Shown here piece by piece: positions 22,330 through 33,380 of a stretch of 64,000 nt of DNA; position 1 is the stretch's first letter; every line of letters starts with the position of its first letter. This DNA comes from Gnetum montanum. Taxonomy: Eukaryota > Streptophyta > Gnetopsida > Gnetales > Gnetaceae. The notes under the pieces were generated by a model. That model saw only the letters and a program-made list of their open reading frames with translations. It ran no database searches and was not told where the DNA came from. The DNA is taken from the NCBI GenBank assembly GCA_015680685.1, contig MNCI01022636.1, positions 71,923-135,922 on the forward strand, given 5' to 3'. Made by a program: the position numbers and the translations under genes.

Positions 22330-23281
22330 CATTGTGTTGGAAGTCCTATGAAGGCATTCTATTGATGTGTGTTAGTAGCATCGATAGTCAAATGATTGTA
22401 GAAAAAGTCCACAAAGGACTTTGTGGATGGCACATAGTACCTAAAGCAATGTCAACAAAGATTAGGCGCTTGGGATACTACTGGTCACACATGGAGTACG
22501 ATTGCTTCTCCAAGGTCAGGACATGTAACATTTTCCAAAGGCATGGTAACATAATACATGTGCTACCTAATGAATTACACACAACACAAATCACATGACC
22601 ATTCCAAAGATGGGAATTAGACATCATTGGACCAATAATGCTAGCATCTTCCATAGGGCATAGTTTCATTATCACTACAACTGAATACTTTACCAAATGG
22701 GTGGAAGCTATTGCCCTTAGGAAGACCACTTCTAAGCATGTTTGCACTTTCATACTAGAAAACATCATGACCTGTTTTGGTATTTGAATGACCATCGTTA
22801 CCGAAAATGGGCCATAGTTCAGTAGTGCAAATACTAAAAGCTTCTATGAAAACCTGGGTATTAAACATGCATACTCGTCACCTTACTACCCACAAAGTAA
22901 TGGTCAAGTGGAGGCTACAAACAAAACTATGATCATGGTGCTCAAAAAGATGCTAAATTAGAATAAGAGGCAATGGCATGAACAATTAGTCTACGCATTA
23001 TAGGCATACAGAACAACACATCAGACACCTATAGGTAAAAATCTATATAGCCTTGTATATGGATCTGAAGCTATTTTACTTTAGAGTTACAAGTTCCCTC
23101 ATTGCCAATAGCTCTCTCAGGCCTCCTTGATGAAAGCGAAAGTAATGAATTGCACATTGCTGACCTTGACTTGGTGGAGGAGGAATGTGTGTGAACACTT
23201 GATCAAATCAAGTGGTACTAGAAACAACAATATCAATGACACCAACACAATATGCATAAGCTCCTAATTAAAAAAGAAGAT
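22330..23281 (+). pseudogene. Element B integrase, N-terminal and core part
   Basis: H-K-G-L-C-G-W-H, RRLGYYWSHM and C-N-I-F-Q-R (22,400-22,550) are the zinc-finger module. D-I-I-G-P-I, EYFTKWVEAIAL, T-E-N-G, SSPYYPQSNGQVEATNKTM (22,620-22,930) are the catalytic core, with the third catalytic Glu within V-E-A-T-N; the second Asp reads as Glu (V-T-E-N-G instead of T-D-N-G). The frame breaks off at 23,281 where element E is inserted and resumes at 36,726. Confidence 0.85.
23277..23281. repeat. Left target-site duplication of element E (AAGAT)
   Basis: AAGAT lies before the LTR. The right flank (36,721-36,725) is GAGAC, differing by two transitions. Leaving out E and one copy puts the two integrase parts of B into one reading frame, which confirms the site. 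Confidence 0.7.
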
Positions 23282-24518
23282 TATTGGTGACCGTTTGGGA
23301 CATCACCACCAACGAGTGTCCTCGAACAGGATTTAGGTGCTTACGATCTCTGACAACACCAAGGCCCAAATACCTCCAAATAGACTCAGTAGTTAATGTG
23401 AATATGTGTGTGTTGTTGGGGTGTGCGGTTGTGAAAAATGAAACGTTTGCATTGTGTGTAAACTACAAATGACTTACCTTAAAGACATTCAGCCAACTTT
23501 GCCAAATATTGTGAGTTGTTGAGATTTCCTATTTTGTTCAATTGCCTAGTCTATACAGTCCTTATAATACCTACTTGTAACAAATAAAATTTTGCAAAAA
23601 CATTTGAGCACAACTCTACAAATCTACTTCTAATTTTCCCCAGAGAAAGAAATAGTTCCACAAGAAAACTAGAAATAGAGCAAGATTCAATGGAAATAGA
23701 AAGGAAAGAAGGAAGATTTGTGTTAAGACGTCAAATGTTTAAACAAGGTAAAATGATATGAGTAAACACTTCGCAATAAAGCTATCCCAAATTCAATGAC
23801 TACAAATTGTTCAAACTTCCAAGGCTCAAATAAGCAATTTCTCCAAGACAATCCTACTATGCTACCAAAAATTACTGCGTAAACTATCACGTACGAGACT
23901 CCATTTTGGCTACATAATAGATGTCAACAATTGCATTCAACAGAACCTTTAAAAGACTTGACAATTTTTGATTGAAATACCAAAAATATTCACTTTAAAG
24001 ATAAAAGAAGCTATTCTGGTCCTATCAAAATACCAAAGATTATATAAACCCTCTTCTCTATTGAATTGTTCAACGACTTGACTACATGCAAAGGCTCTCT
24101 TACAACAATCTCAATAGCAGTTCTTATACATTGCACAATAATCAAATTCACTACTAAAATGCTCTTAAGGCTTTTAAACACAAGTGCTTCTATGGAAAAA
24201 TTTTAATAAAAAATTTCAATTATGCAATAAGAACAATAAAAGCAATCTAAAAATCCCAAAATTACTTGCCAAGGATGATACTATCTAAACCTCTAGCTAA
24301 ATAATTTAAACAAAATAAAAATAAAACATAACTCATAGGACTATGGAAAAGAGGCTGAAATATTTTCTTTAGCCAGTCATCTTACAAGAAATCTTTCATG
24401 ATTTCTTCTTTACAAATGCTCTTCCAAGAGCCAAAGTGTGTCTCCAAGTGAGAGCTAGTAGTGTTCTCCCAAAGTGTGTTCTCAAGTGTGATATATCTTT
24501 CCTTCTTACCTTTGAAGC

Positions 24519-24528
24519 CTTTTTATAG
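24519..24528 (-). promoter_or_regulatory. TATA box of element E 3' LTR
   Basis: CTTTTTATAG on the plus strand, i.e. CTATAAAAAG in element orientation. The same sequence is at 34,621-34,630 in the 5' LTR, where it would drive the element transcript. Confidence 0.55.
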
Positions 24529-24988
24529 GGTTCAAAAGATAGTTACACATTCCAAAATATCTTTGCTAACTTTTCTCCCAAGTAAGAAAGTTATAACTTG
24601 CCCAACAAGTTAGGATATTACTTGCCCAACAAGTTAGGAAGTTGTAACTTATACATAAGGTTAGGAGAAAATCATTCTAACATTGGCATGTGTATATATT
24701 ATAAATATTACTTTTTTAAGCCTATAAATATTGCTTTTATAAGCTTATATCATAATTTCCAAGATCCCCAATTTATTTTAATTTTTTATTTAAGATTTTA
24801 ATTACTAAATGTCATTAAGCCCTAGTAATTCTCATGAAAGTAATTTAGCATTAGCTATAATTATCATGGATACTAACTAAAATTTCTTCTCTCTTTTTCG
24901 ATACAATATTGTCAAAGTATCTTTAACACTATGTATGTCTTAATTGATTAATTTTAATTTAATTTCTCTATGTTATAGTTTTGGATCT

Positions 24989-25380
24989 TTAAATAGTCAA
25001 TAATAATACTTGTCGTTGTGAAACCCAAGGTATCATTGATGCAGAACTTACGACGGTTTTGTCCTCTGTTTCTCTATCCCTTATTCCTTGAATTTCTTGC
25101 ATTATTTTAAATAGCAAAACAAGTGGTTGCAATTGCATTCGACATCTAGAACAATGCCATCTCCTTTTTCTTCTAACAGCACCATTGAAACAGTAGGCGT
25201 TGGCAGTGGCATCAGCTTTGGCTTGTTTTAACCGAACGAGATAACATGTTGATGTTGCCTTCATCTTTGCGGAAAGATATTCATCACAATTCCAGTGCCC
25301 ACCAGAAAGGTAATTGTAATAGTGGAGGTCTCCCTGGTTAACCGTATGACCAGCAAAGGCGCCACCAGATGTAGGCATGT
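24989..25380 (-). pseudogene. Protein-like segment inside E LTR with C-x-x-C pair
   Basis: A 129-codon ORF within the 3' LTR. Its sequence is not LTR-like: SGGHWNCDEYLSAKMKATS, a K-Q-A-K-A-D segment, W-H-C-S-R-C and a following L-L-F-K-I-M. The layout W-x-C-x-x-C preceded by a basic stretch is vaguely like the zinc ribbon of replication protein A large subunit, but that is a guess. The copy in the 5' LTR (35,253-35,567) keeps the same reading with C-S-R-C but has a stop right after. It may be a captured host coding fragment or an old LTR ORF. Function unknown. Confidence 0.4.
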
Positions 25381-25671
25381 TGTTTTTCTCACATAGCCAA
25401 AATCTAAAATTTTTGTAAATGGAATTCTCCCGAACTCTTTTTCCTAGGCATCAGTCTTTAACCATTTTCATCGAGATGCTGCTATGTGCAGGCAATGCCC
25501 ATTTGTGTTTCTTTGGTGTTTACTGCAGATTGGCTTCACTCTTGGTCACTAGTTTTGCCTGCTTTGTCTCTGTTCTATGCTTAAAAAATGCATCTATCCT
25601 TCCATAACCACATTACCGCTGGCTTTCTTATCCTCCACCCATGCGCTATGGAGCAAGGCCCTAGCTCTGGC

Positions 25672-26060
25672 TCACATGTGCGTGCTCAACGCCGCAGACA
25701 AACTTGATCCAAACACAGGCATATTTTCCACTGCTACAGGAGATCCTTCTTCTAATGCATAGGAAGATAAGTAACACCTGCGATGATGGAGGATTTTGTC
25801 AAGATTGAACCCTAGGTGTTGTCTCGTGCATCTGGTGCTATTGAACCTATGGACATGATGTGCTGGAGGTCTCTTAGGGATCCTTAAACCATGCTTTATT
25901 TCTATCACCATTTCAAGCTCCTCCCACTTTTTTTTGTAGCAGACATAACCCTGAATATCAAACAATTCAAGCACAGGAATAAAATATTGCCAAGATTCAG
26001 CATTCCATTCAACACAAATAGCTACTCGATCATCTTTTGGAACTCTTGCAGCCCAACCCT
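25672..26060 (-). pseudogene. Second protein-like segment inside E LTR
   Basis: An uninterrupted minus-strand frame of over 120 codons, beginning before the first ATG at 25,974: R-V-P-K-D-D-R-V-A-I-C-V-E-W-N, then LELFDIQGYVCYKKKWEEL, GLRIPKRPPAHHVHRF and GFNLDKILHH. Tryptophan-rich and well mixed in composition, unlike the noncoding flanks. The matching place in the 5' LTR (about 35,790-36,180) is broken by stops. I do not recognise the family. It is in sense with the element and in the U3 part. Confidence 0.4.
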
Positions 26061-26595
26061 ATGATCAGAAGCATCAGTGTTTCAGCCAGCAGTTTGATCG
26101 GATCACTGTAGTTGATACGAATGGTAGAAAGGGCATGTCTGCTTTCTTCATGGTTGATATTTTCCAATGTCTCCAAGCCTTTAAATATTATATATTACTT
26201 TAAAATATACTCTGCATAGTCTTGCCATGTTTTGGTCCGTCGAATGCCCATTGTAAAGCTTTAATCTCCACTATTGGCCTTTGGATTGATGTTTTGTGCA
26301 TATTTTGTCTATGTCTTAACCTTGAATTGTGTCTTGTTTTGTAATATAGTGCTCTGCACACACCATTCTCTTTGACCATGTTTCCTTAGGAATAATTTAG
26401 CATTTTAATTTTGTATTTTGAGAAGGTCTTAACATCATTTTTCTTATAGTGAGTAACTTCTCCAAACATTCCATCAACCCATAACCTTAAAGCCAAATGT
26501 TTTATTTTTAAATTTTTAACCATACATTGTTTTACAAGTTGTCTTTTCCTAGTATCTACTCTTGCTATCCCATGAAATGGCCAAATGTGCCAACA

Positions 26596-26616
26596 TTTTT
26601 TCCCCCTTAAAAGCTT
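26596..26616 (-). promoter_or_regulatory. Polypurine tract of element E
   Basis: On the minus strand AAGGGGGAAAAAA directly precedes the LTR start TGTTGGCAC. It is the plus-strand primer site and fixes the internal end of the 3' LTR. Confidence 0.75.
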
Positions 26617-26763
26617 AAAAAAAAATTATGTAGCCTCTTTTCAAAACTGAAAACATACTGAAACTTTCATTGAGTTTTTTTACAGCTGAATAGAAATATT
26701 TTTGGAAGAAAATTCATTCCTATGAAAAAAAAATAAACTATACATTAGCAAGTCTTTCATGGA

Positions 26764-27288
26764 CTATTCTTGAGATGGAAACTGAATTGTGAGGGTTACT
26801 CTAGCAGGAATCCTCATCTCTCTAACTGTCTCATAGCAAATTTCTGACGTGATGAAGGCTATTCTATTGTTTTCTAGCTTGGTGGAGCTCTCAACTTGAT
26901 CTACTAGAACTTTTTCTTCAGCACTCTTTTCATTTTCTTTTTCAGATGCACTCTTCTGTTCTTTCCAATTAGGTCCTTCATTCTCCTCTTGGGATACAAA
27001 TGCTTCTTCCCATGTCCATGATGACTCTTCATTGGTTGATTGCTCTTCATTTTTCTCCTCTCCTTTCGTGCAATCTTCGTATTGCCCCAAAACATTGGAC
27101 TCTATCTTCAAACCTCTTGTGAGGAAAGAAAATTCATCAGACAACCAAACCATGAAAGGACACTCTTTCGGAGTTCCACATGATCTAGCTTTTAGGTAAG
27201 CCTTCAATACATGTTCAAGAAAACATCCCATCACATATGGAATAAAAGGCTTTCTCATTGCTCTCCCAAACTCCATCTCCTCTTTCAA
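26764..27288 (-). CDS. Extra ORF of element E between integrase and 3' LTR
   Basis: 174 codons without a break, starting at ATG 27,288, in an element whose other genes are mostly interrupted. The first 75 residues look folded and mixed (IPYVMGCFLEHVLKAYLKA, FMVWLSDEFSFLTRGLK). The middle (about 85-140) is very rich in Glu, Lys and Ser and probably disordered. The end (NRIAFITSEICYETVREM, ARVTLTIQFPSQE) returns to mixed, beta-like sequence. There is no signal peptide or membrane segment, so it is not an obvious envelope protein although it sits where env-like genes lie. A TATA box is 70 bp upstream. I do not recognise the family. It could be an element accessory protein or a captured host gene. 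Confidence 0.55.
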   Translation of the reverse strand: MKEEMEFGRAMRKPFIPYVMGCFLEHVLKAYLKARSCGTPKECPFMVWLSDEFSFLTRGLKIESNVLGQYEDCTKGEEKNEEQSTNEESSWTWEEAFVSQEENEGPNWKEQKSASEKENEKSAEEKVLVDQVESSTKLENNRIAFITSEICYETVREMRIPARVTLTIQFPSQE

Positions 27289-27357
27289 ATTAGCTCTTTC
27301 TTACTTGCTCTACTCAACTTGAATTGAAAGATGATGAAATCCTAGGTGACCCAATCC

Positions 27358-27367
27358 TCTTTTTATA
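27358..27367 (-). promoter_or_regulatory. Candidate TATA box of the extra ORF
   Basis: TATAAAAAGA on the minus strand, about 70 bp before the ATG at 27,288. This is the usual distance for a short plant 5' leader and is nearly the same hexamer context as the LTR TATA box of this element (CTATAAAAAG). Confidence 0.45.
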
Positions 27368-27369
27368 GG

Positions 27370-27719
27370 TGCTAGAAATTTGAAATTCCCCCCAAGAGTC
27401 CTGAACCATGTTTCCTTCTTTTTAGGCATTCTAACCATTTGTCACAATCCTCACTAAGTGGTGGATGAGTCACCTTCTCCACTTGTCATACTTGTAGAAT
27501 TACACTTGTTTCACTTGAAGGCTTCCACTTGCCTCACTTGAAGGAAAACTATTTTCTAATTGAAATAAATTTTGCTAAATATATTTACTATTATAATATA
27601 CTATCTACTTATCTAATTATATATATCAATATCATAATTAAACATAATAATTAATACTATATTTCTAGTAATATTATACTTAATAGTATATACATATATT
27701 ACTTTGTGTAATGATATCT
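27370..27719. other. AT-rich spacer between integrase and extra ORF
   Basis: No reading frame. Contains short repeats of CACTTGTCATACTTG and CACTTGAAGGCTTCCACTTG type (27,480-27,545) and a strongly AT-rich stretch at 27,545-27,719 with TATATAT runs. Confidence 0.5.
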
Positions 27720-28710
27720 TTAAACTGTATGAAATTGTCCAAAATAATGTTTTATATGTAAAACATTATATGGAAATTGCAATTCCATGCCATACAAATT
27801 TGATAATTTGTAAGTATCCTCTGACAATTGCTTTGTAATTTGAAAGGGACGAATCCATGTTGGGGTAAACTTATTTGGTTTCTTCATATTCCATAATAGG
27901 ACAAGGTCTCCTATCTTGAAAGTTCTTTTCAAAGCTTTCCTATCAAACCATCTTTTAACTTGAGATGTATTCTGTAACAAATTTTCTCTTGCTTTATCTA
28001 CTTTAGCTTCTCTTTTAATAAGCAAAGTCATGAAACTTCTATCTTTATCAATTTTTTCACTATATCTTTGTATGAATTCAGAAGCTGAGCTTACAATCTT
28101 ATTTGTACTTCTTGCTGCCAAACCATAAACTAAGTTATACGGTGATGTCCCAATATCTTTCTTCAATCTAATTCGATCTTACCATAATGCGGATTCTAGA
28201 TAATTGATCCAATTTCCTACATTTCTATCCATCGATTTCTTGCTATAAGTGATAAGCTTTTTATTTGTAGATTCTGCTAGGCCATTTCCTTCAGGATAAT
28301 AATTTGATGAGGAAAATAAGAAAATAGATTTTTCTAATGCCCATTTGATAAACTCTTTAGATTTGAAAGTGGGTTCATTATCTGACACTAATACTTCAGG
28401 TGGCCAAATCTACTTAGAATGTGGTCTTCTAGGAACATAATTACATCTGATGCTGAACTTCCTCTTAGAGCCTTTACTTAAGACCATTTAGTGAAATAAT
28501 CAGTAGCCATGAGAATAAACTTGTGTCCAGCTCTTGAAGGAGTAATTGTACCAATAAAATCCAAACCCCATTGCTGAAATGGTCTATCTACAACTACTGG
28601 CTTTAAAGGGGCTTTAGCCTTTTTAATCTTGGGCCCATGAATTTGACATTTATAGCATTTTTGAATCTTTGAACTAATGTCTTGATACATGGAAGGCCAG
28701 TAATATCCAT
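27720..28710 (-). pseudogene. Element E integrase (three ORF pieces)
   Basis: 28,478-28,690 holds the C-x-x-C of the zinc finger (K-C-Y-K-C-Q-I-H-G-P) and WGLDFIGTI (first catalytic Asp), ending ATDYFTKWS. 28,179-28,388 has S-D-N-E-P (second Asp), FSSSNYYPEGNGLAESTNKK (third Glu). 27,720-28,166 holds SPYNLVYGL, FKIGDLVLLWN and the C-terminal chromatin/DNA-binding part ending near FGQF. All three catalytic acidic residues are present, but frameshifts or stops separate the pieces. Usual length for gypsy integrase. Confidence 0.88.
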
Positions 28711-29600
28711 ATCAAAGTATATGTTGCATAGTTGACTTAGGGGATTCATAAAATAAATTCAAATGATTATGAAATTGTTCCAAAATGAAAGTAATTTGAT
28801 CATTATGAACACATTCCAATAAAACCCCACGAAAATCCTTTCTATATAATATACCATCTTTAACAATGAATCTTCGTGCTCTTTTGAAGAAAGCTCTCTT
28901 TTGACTTGCAGTTAAATTATTTGGGATTTTCCTTGTATTAAGAAATTTGAGATTTTCATCATACCAATTCTCTTCATGGATGTCGAGTGTACATACTTCA
29001 CTTTCTCTTGTCATTAACTTGGCTAAACCCATTCCCTTAATTGTTTTGCATACTTCCAATGAAAATCTGAAACTCTGCAACTTTATAAGTCATTTTCCTT
29101 TTTTTAATTGAATCTCATTTTGGGTTAGCAATCGCTTGACTGTAGGTTCAATTAGCATAATGTGAACTAATGAACTTTCCAAATAATATTTAAAATGCTG
29201 AAGTGCTTTCATGATCGCAAAAGCTTTTTTTTCTAAGTCTAAATAATTTAACTCTAAATCTTTCAACTAATACCCAAAAATCCAATTGGTTCATCTCGAT
29301 CTTCATCATCTTTTTGTGTTAAAACGGTAGTGATAGAATCATTCGAAGCAAAAGAATATAACCAAAAATCTTCTTTAAGCCTAGGCTTCACCAAATATGG
29401 AGCCTCTTGTATAGCACTTTTAATTTCCAATAATTCTCTCTTTGACTCTGGTGTTTTCTCTACTTGGACATCATTTTTTAACATATGCATCAAAGGCTTG
29501 GTAATTTTAATAAACCCAGGGATGAACTTTTTTACAAAATTTATCTTCCCAAAGAAATATCTAAGAGATTTCTTACTTGTGGGATGCACAATATTCTGTA
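28711..29600 (-). pseudogene. Element E first RNase H and linker to integrase
   Basis: 29,263-29,589 is the RT connection (LRYFFGKINFVKKFIPGF, KPLMHMLK) plus the start of RNase H (DFWLYSFASNDSITTVLTQKD). After a stop the next frame has LEKKAFAIMKALQHFKYYL (about 29,170-29,250), the typical Glu-containing helix. 28,712-29,080 is the pre-integrase linker, with WYDENLKFLNTRKIP and KRARRFIVKDGILYRK, like other gypsy elements. Interrupted, so inactive. Confidence 0.8.
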
Positions 29601-30420
29601 CTGCTTGGATTCAGGAATTGTCTATGGTAATTCCTTCTTGACATATCACATGGCCTAATAAGCTTCCGGATTTAACCCCGAAGATACACATCTTAGGATT
29701 TACTGAAATACCAAACTCACGACATCTGTTGAAAACTTGTTGGAGATTATTAATATGATCCTTTTTTTCTTTGAGATTATTGTAATATCATCCAAAAAGA
29801 CCACCACAAATTTGTCTAATAAATCCTTAAATACTAAAGCCATTGCTCTTTGGAAAGTAGCCCGAGCATTTGACAATCAAAATGGCATTCTTTGGTAAGC
29901 GAAAGTTCCCCATTTAGTGATAAATGTTATTTTGTATCTATCATTCTTATTTACCATGATTTGATTATAACCTGAGAAACTATCTAAGAAAGAATATACT
30001 TGACAACCTGAGACTTTAATTAGCATCTCATCAATTCTTGGAAGTGGATACTTATCCTTTTTTGAGCCATCATTCAGATTTATAAAGTCTACATAAAGCC
30101 TTATATCACCATTTTTCTTTCTCACTAGAATGAGGTTAGAAAGCCATGTTGAATATCGTACTAGATATATGATTTGTGCTTGTAACAACTTCTTGATCTC
30201 AACTTTCACAGCTGGTTCAAATGATGGATTAAATTTCCTTTGTTTTTGCTTGACTATTTTATAGCCTTCTATTAAAGGAATTTTATGTATCATCACATCT
30301 TGCCTAAAAGCTTTAGGATCATCATAAGACCAAGAAAAATTGTCCAAATTATTTCTTAGACATGTTAACAAGTTTTGCTTGAAACTTGAATCTCTTTCCT
30401 TTGTAATATTCAACATCTTT
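29601..30420 (-). pseudogene. Element E reverse transcriptase
   Basis: The N-terminal two thirds are open in one frame with the preceding domain (to 29,877): PAVKVEIKKLLQAQIIYLV, SNLILVRKKNGDIRLYVDF, KYPLPRIDEMLIKVSG, YSFLDSFSGYNQIMVNKND, FITKWGTFAYQRMPF. A stop follows. The rest, through frameshifts to 29,601, has RATFQRAMALVF and the catalytic box F-V-V-V-F-L-D-D-I, with L in place of the usual V or M. A clear gypsy RT, now split. Confidence 0.88.
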
Positions 30421-31238
30421 GGCATCTTATCTAATCCAAAATTTACTACCTCAAAAGCTTGACTATCTAGGCTTTGTATTTTCTTTCCAATAAATAAATT
30501 TTTCTTGAATTCATGTTCCAAGTCAATCATCCTTTTTGGAATGAAATTAGCTTTGGACTTTGATGATGTTTCGGGTATTACTTGACCCTCAAATTCTTGT
30601 TTGTTTTTCATAAATCTTAGTACTTGATCATCATCTTCAAATACTTGTAAATGTCTTATATTATCTGGTACTGATGGCTGATGTTCTACTTCAACCATTA
30701 CATCTTTGTAACTTTCTATTATTTGCATATCCAATGTTGAAGCTGCCTTTGCCAAATCGTCTGCTATAAGATTCTCTACTCTGTTTATATGCTCTATTTG
30801 GCAATGTTGAAATTGATCTAACATCTTATAAGAAAGTTGCTTATAAGGTCTTAAGAATGAGCTCTTTACTACATAGTTACCCTTTACTTGTTCACAAACT
30901 AATCTTGAGTCTCCTTTTATAGTGATCACTCTGATCTTTTTATCTAGAGCTATTCTTATACCAATACATAAAGCTTCATACTTAGCCTTGTTGTTGGTAC
31001 AAAAAAAAGATAGATGAATTTCTTTGAAAATTTCAGGTGAATCATTATTGAATATAACTATACCAGCTCTTGTACCTTTTGAATTACATGAACCGTCAAA
31101 GTATAACTCCCATTTATCCTCATTCTTTGATTGTTCTTTTTCAGAACTATAATTTTCTTGGAGTGTACAAATTTTTTTTTCAACACCTCCTTTTTCAACC
31201 ATTTTACGTTTTCCATTTGAAGTAATGTTATCAATCAT
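30421..31238 (-). pseudogene. Element E archaeal-type RNase H placed before RT
   Basis: The first part of a 453-codon ORF starting at 31,238. Residues about 40-175 form an RNase H: WELYFDGSCNSKGTRAGIVI (first Asp), NNKAKYEALCIGI (Glu), IKGDSRLVCEQVKG (second Asp in G-D-S), VENLIADDLAKAA (last Asp). All four catalytic acidic residues are visible. A linker of about 100 residues leads into the RT in the same frame. The order RNase H, RT, RNase H, integrase differs from A and B in this window, where the second RNase H follows the first. Confidence 0.88.
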
Positions 31239-31315
31239 CTAAGGTTCACTATAGATGTATATTTGATTGGTTCTCCTTTCTAAGGTAGCCACATGTGAGA
31301 ATAATCTATTGATAT

Positions 31316-31690
31316 CTAACCTAAGAAATTCTTGCTCCAACTTATACTCAATAAGAGACTATGTGAATCTGGTATATCTACCACTTGAATAGTTACTCTA
31401 CTTTTGACACAGGGTTCAAAAGCAATTTCTAATTGGACATTTGGTAATTGACCCAAAATCTTCACTCTACATTTATCCACTTGAACAATATTTTTATTTG
31501 ATTTTTCAGGAATCAAAATAAGCTTCTTACATATAGATAATGACATTATAGTAGACGTAGCTCTAGAATCAATCAAACAATTATATAAGTATTTATCCTT
31601 TAATTTCATTGTCAAAAGAAAAGGAGGAGCTTCCTTTTCATGAATACAATCATACAAAGTCTTTAATTTCTCATCATTACTAGACACATA
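31316..31690 (-). pseudogene. Element E aspartic protease
   Basis: A 123-codon piece with the retropepsin layout: LYNCLIDSRATSTIMS (active site reads D-S-R-A where D-S-G-A is expected, so catalysis would be lost), LGQLPNVQLEIAF in the middle and LLLSISWSKNFLG at the end, where functional copies have a L-L-G-R-x-W type motif. It lies between the gag tail and the RNase H-RT ORF, separated by a stop at about 31,240-31,315. Confidence 0.8.
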
Positions 31691-33330
31691 ACTTAACTCT
31701 GATTCTCTAATTCTCCTTTTACCTTTACTGAACTCTAAAGCCTTTCTTTGCTAATCTCCTATTTGAAGCAACTAATAAAAGCTAATATTGGCCTTGACAT
31801 GTTTAAGGTCTTCAATCAAATCATACTCTCCATCACCAATAAAGCTTGGTTTCTTTATCCATTTATTAAAAGACTGATTTGGAGTGCTTTGCTCCACTTG
31901 ATTGTCTTTACCTTTATTCTTATCTCTTCTACTTGGCTCAAAATCTTTTCTCTTAGTAGATGGATTAGTAATAACATTTGGGGGTCTAGAAGTAGTTAAT
32001 CTTTTCTTAGATCAAATATTATATCCATTTTACTCATTATTATTACATTCCTCATTTAAAGACATTTCTTCTTTAGAACTTGATAGAGAAGAAGTATCAC
32101 TAGATCCATTACTAGAAGATTTACTTGCATAATGAACACCTGATAACTCATTATCAGATTCAATATCAAGAAAGTTGGACATAATAAGGTCACTTTCATC
32201 CTCATCTTCTGCCAACTTAGTGTCTTGATGTTTATGCTTTTTATTTTTCCTTTCTTCCTTGATATTAAATCTTGCCAAAGCTTTTTTAAGCTTCACTATT
32301 TTGTTAGACATATCTCTCATTAATTGTCATTTTTCAGATTCTACTCTTTCATGTCCTTGCCCTATCTTAACATGAGATGAACCTGGTAAAGCTTTAAATT
32401 GAGCAAGATCTTGCATAGGAATCATAATTCTTTCTTCCTTTTTTTGAATTGCAATATTTCCTTCAGGATTCAAGTTCAACTATTTTTCTAACTGTATAGC
32501 TTCACTAAAGTAGTCATTTAGTGTAGTTAAGTTTGGAGTTCTCCTTAAGCAAATTGAAATGTTAGAGTTGACAACCTTAAGATAAGTTTCTTTAAGCATT
32601 TCTTCTGATGGCCTATATTGTCTTTGAAAGAGTCCACAAATTCATTGAAACTTGACGTTAAAATCTCTAATTGACTTTTTAACTCCTTGATTAGGTTGTA
32701 TCAGCCCACAATATAGTTGTTCTTAATCTAATTGATTACCAAACTGGCTAAGAAAAGATTCTTCATGTCATCCCAACTTGTAATACTATTACTTGGTAAG
32801 TTCGAATACCAAATCTAAGTCGTATCCTTTAAATTTGATACAAACAACCTACAAGCTTGATATTGATGTTGAATATGTGCATGACCTAAAGCTAACTCAA
32901 ACATGTGAATATATTCTTTAGCTAAATAAGCTTTTCCATGAATGAAAGGCTTAGGAAAATATTTGTAAACTACCTTAGGAATATCATTATAATTTTGAAA
33001 TCCTAATGGTGTAACTCTTTGCCAAGGATTTGTCATTCTATTCCTTTGGATAGTTGAACTCTTACACTTTCTAGATCTTCTCTTACGAATTGATAAACTA
33101 GATATAATGGGTGATCTTCTTGATCTTTTAGTTTTCACTCCACTACTTTTTCCCAATTCAAAAACTTTATTTGTTTTTCTTCCAATGAAGAATTAGTCTT
33201 AAAATCTAGAATATCTTTTGAAATTGTTAAATTTTCCAAACTATCAATCTTCTTGGTCATGAACTGAAAATATTATTTCTTAAGCCTTTATAGTAACAAA
33301 GAGTTGTTGATGTGCTAAAATTATAAGGCT
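31691..33330 (-). pseudogene. Element E gag (decayed)
   Basis: N-terminal part 32,815-33,156: a basic stretch (SPIISSLSIRKRRSRKC) and YLAKEYIHMFELALGHAH, leading to LFVSNLKD. The central capsid-like part (32,350-32,815) is in several frames. The C-terminal part 32,030-32,320 is K/E/D/S-rich (KNKKHKHQDTKLAEDEDESD, then a serine run). A CCHC zinc knuckle is not recognisable. Gag-like by position and composition rather than by a strong motif. Confidence 0.6.
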
Positions 33331-33356
33331 TATGAACCTAGAGGCTAAATTTTCAG

Positions 33357-33373
33357 CCCTCCTTCTAGCGCCA
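33357..33373 (-). promoter_or_regulatory. Primer-binding site of element E
   Basis: TGGCGCTAGAAGGAGGG on the minus strand, seven bases from the LTR. The least mutated of the three copies in the window and probably closest to the original. Confidence 0.8.
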
Positions 33374-33380
33374 AAATAAC

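Larger units (their letters stand above)
23282..26595 (-). repeat. 3' LTR of element E
   Basis: 3,314 bp, aligning with 33,381-36,720 throughout. A TATA box on the minus strand (CTATAAAAAG) is at 24,519-24,528. The upstream half, in element orientation, contains protein-like sequence in sense orientation (25,000-26,060), listed separately. Near 24,580-24,650 there are short repeats of AACTTGCCCAACAAGTTAGG, an imperfect inverted repeat (more copies in the other LTR at 34,690-34,770). Confidence 0.9.
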
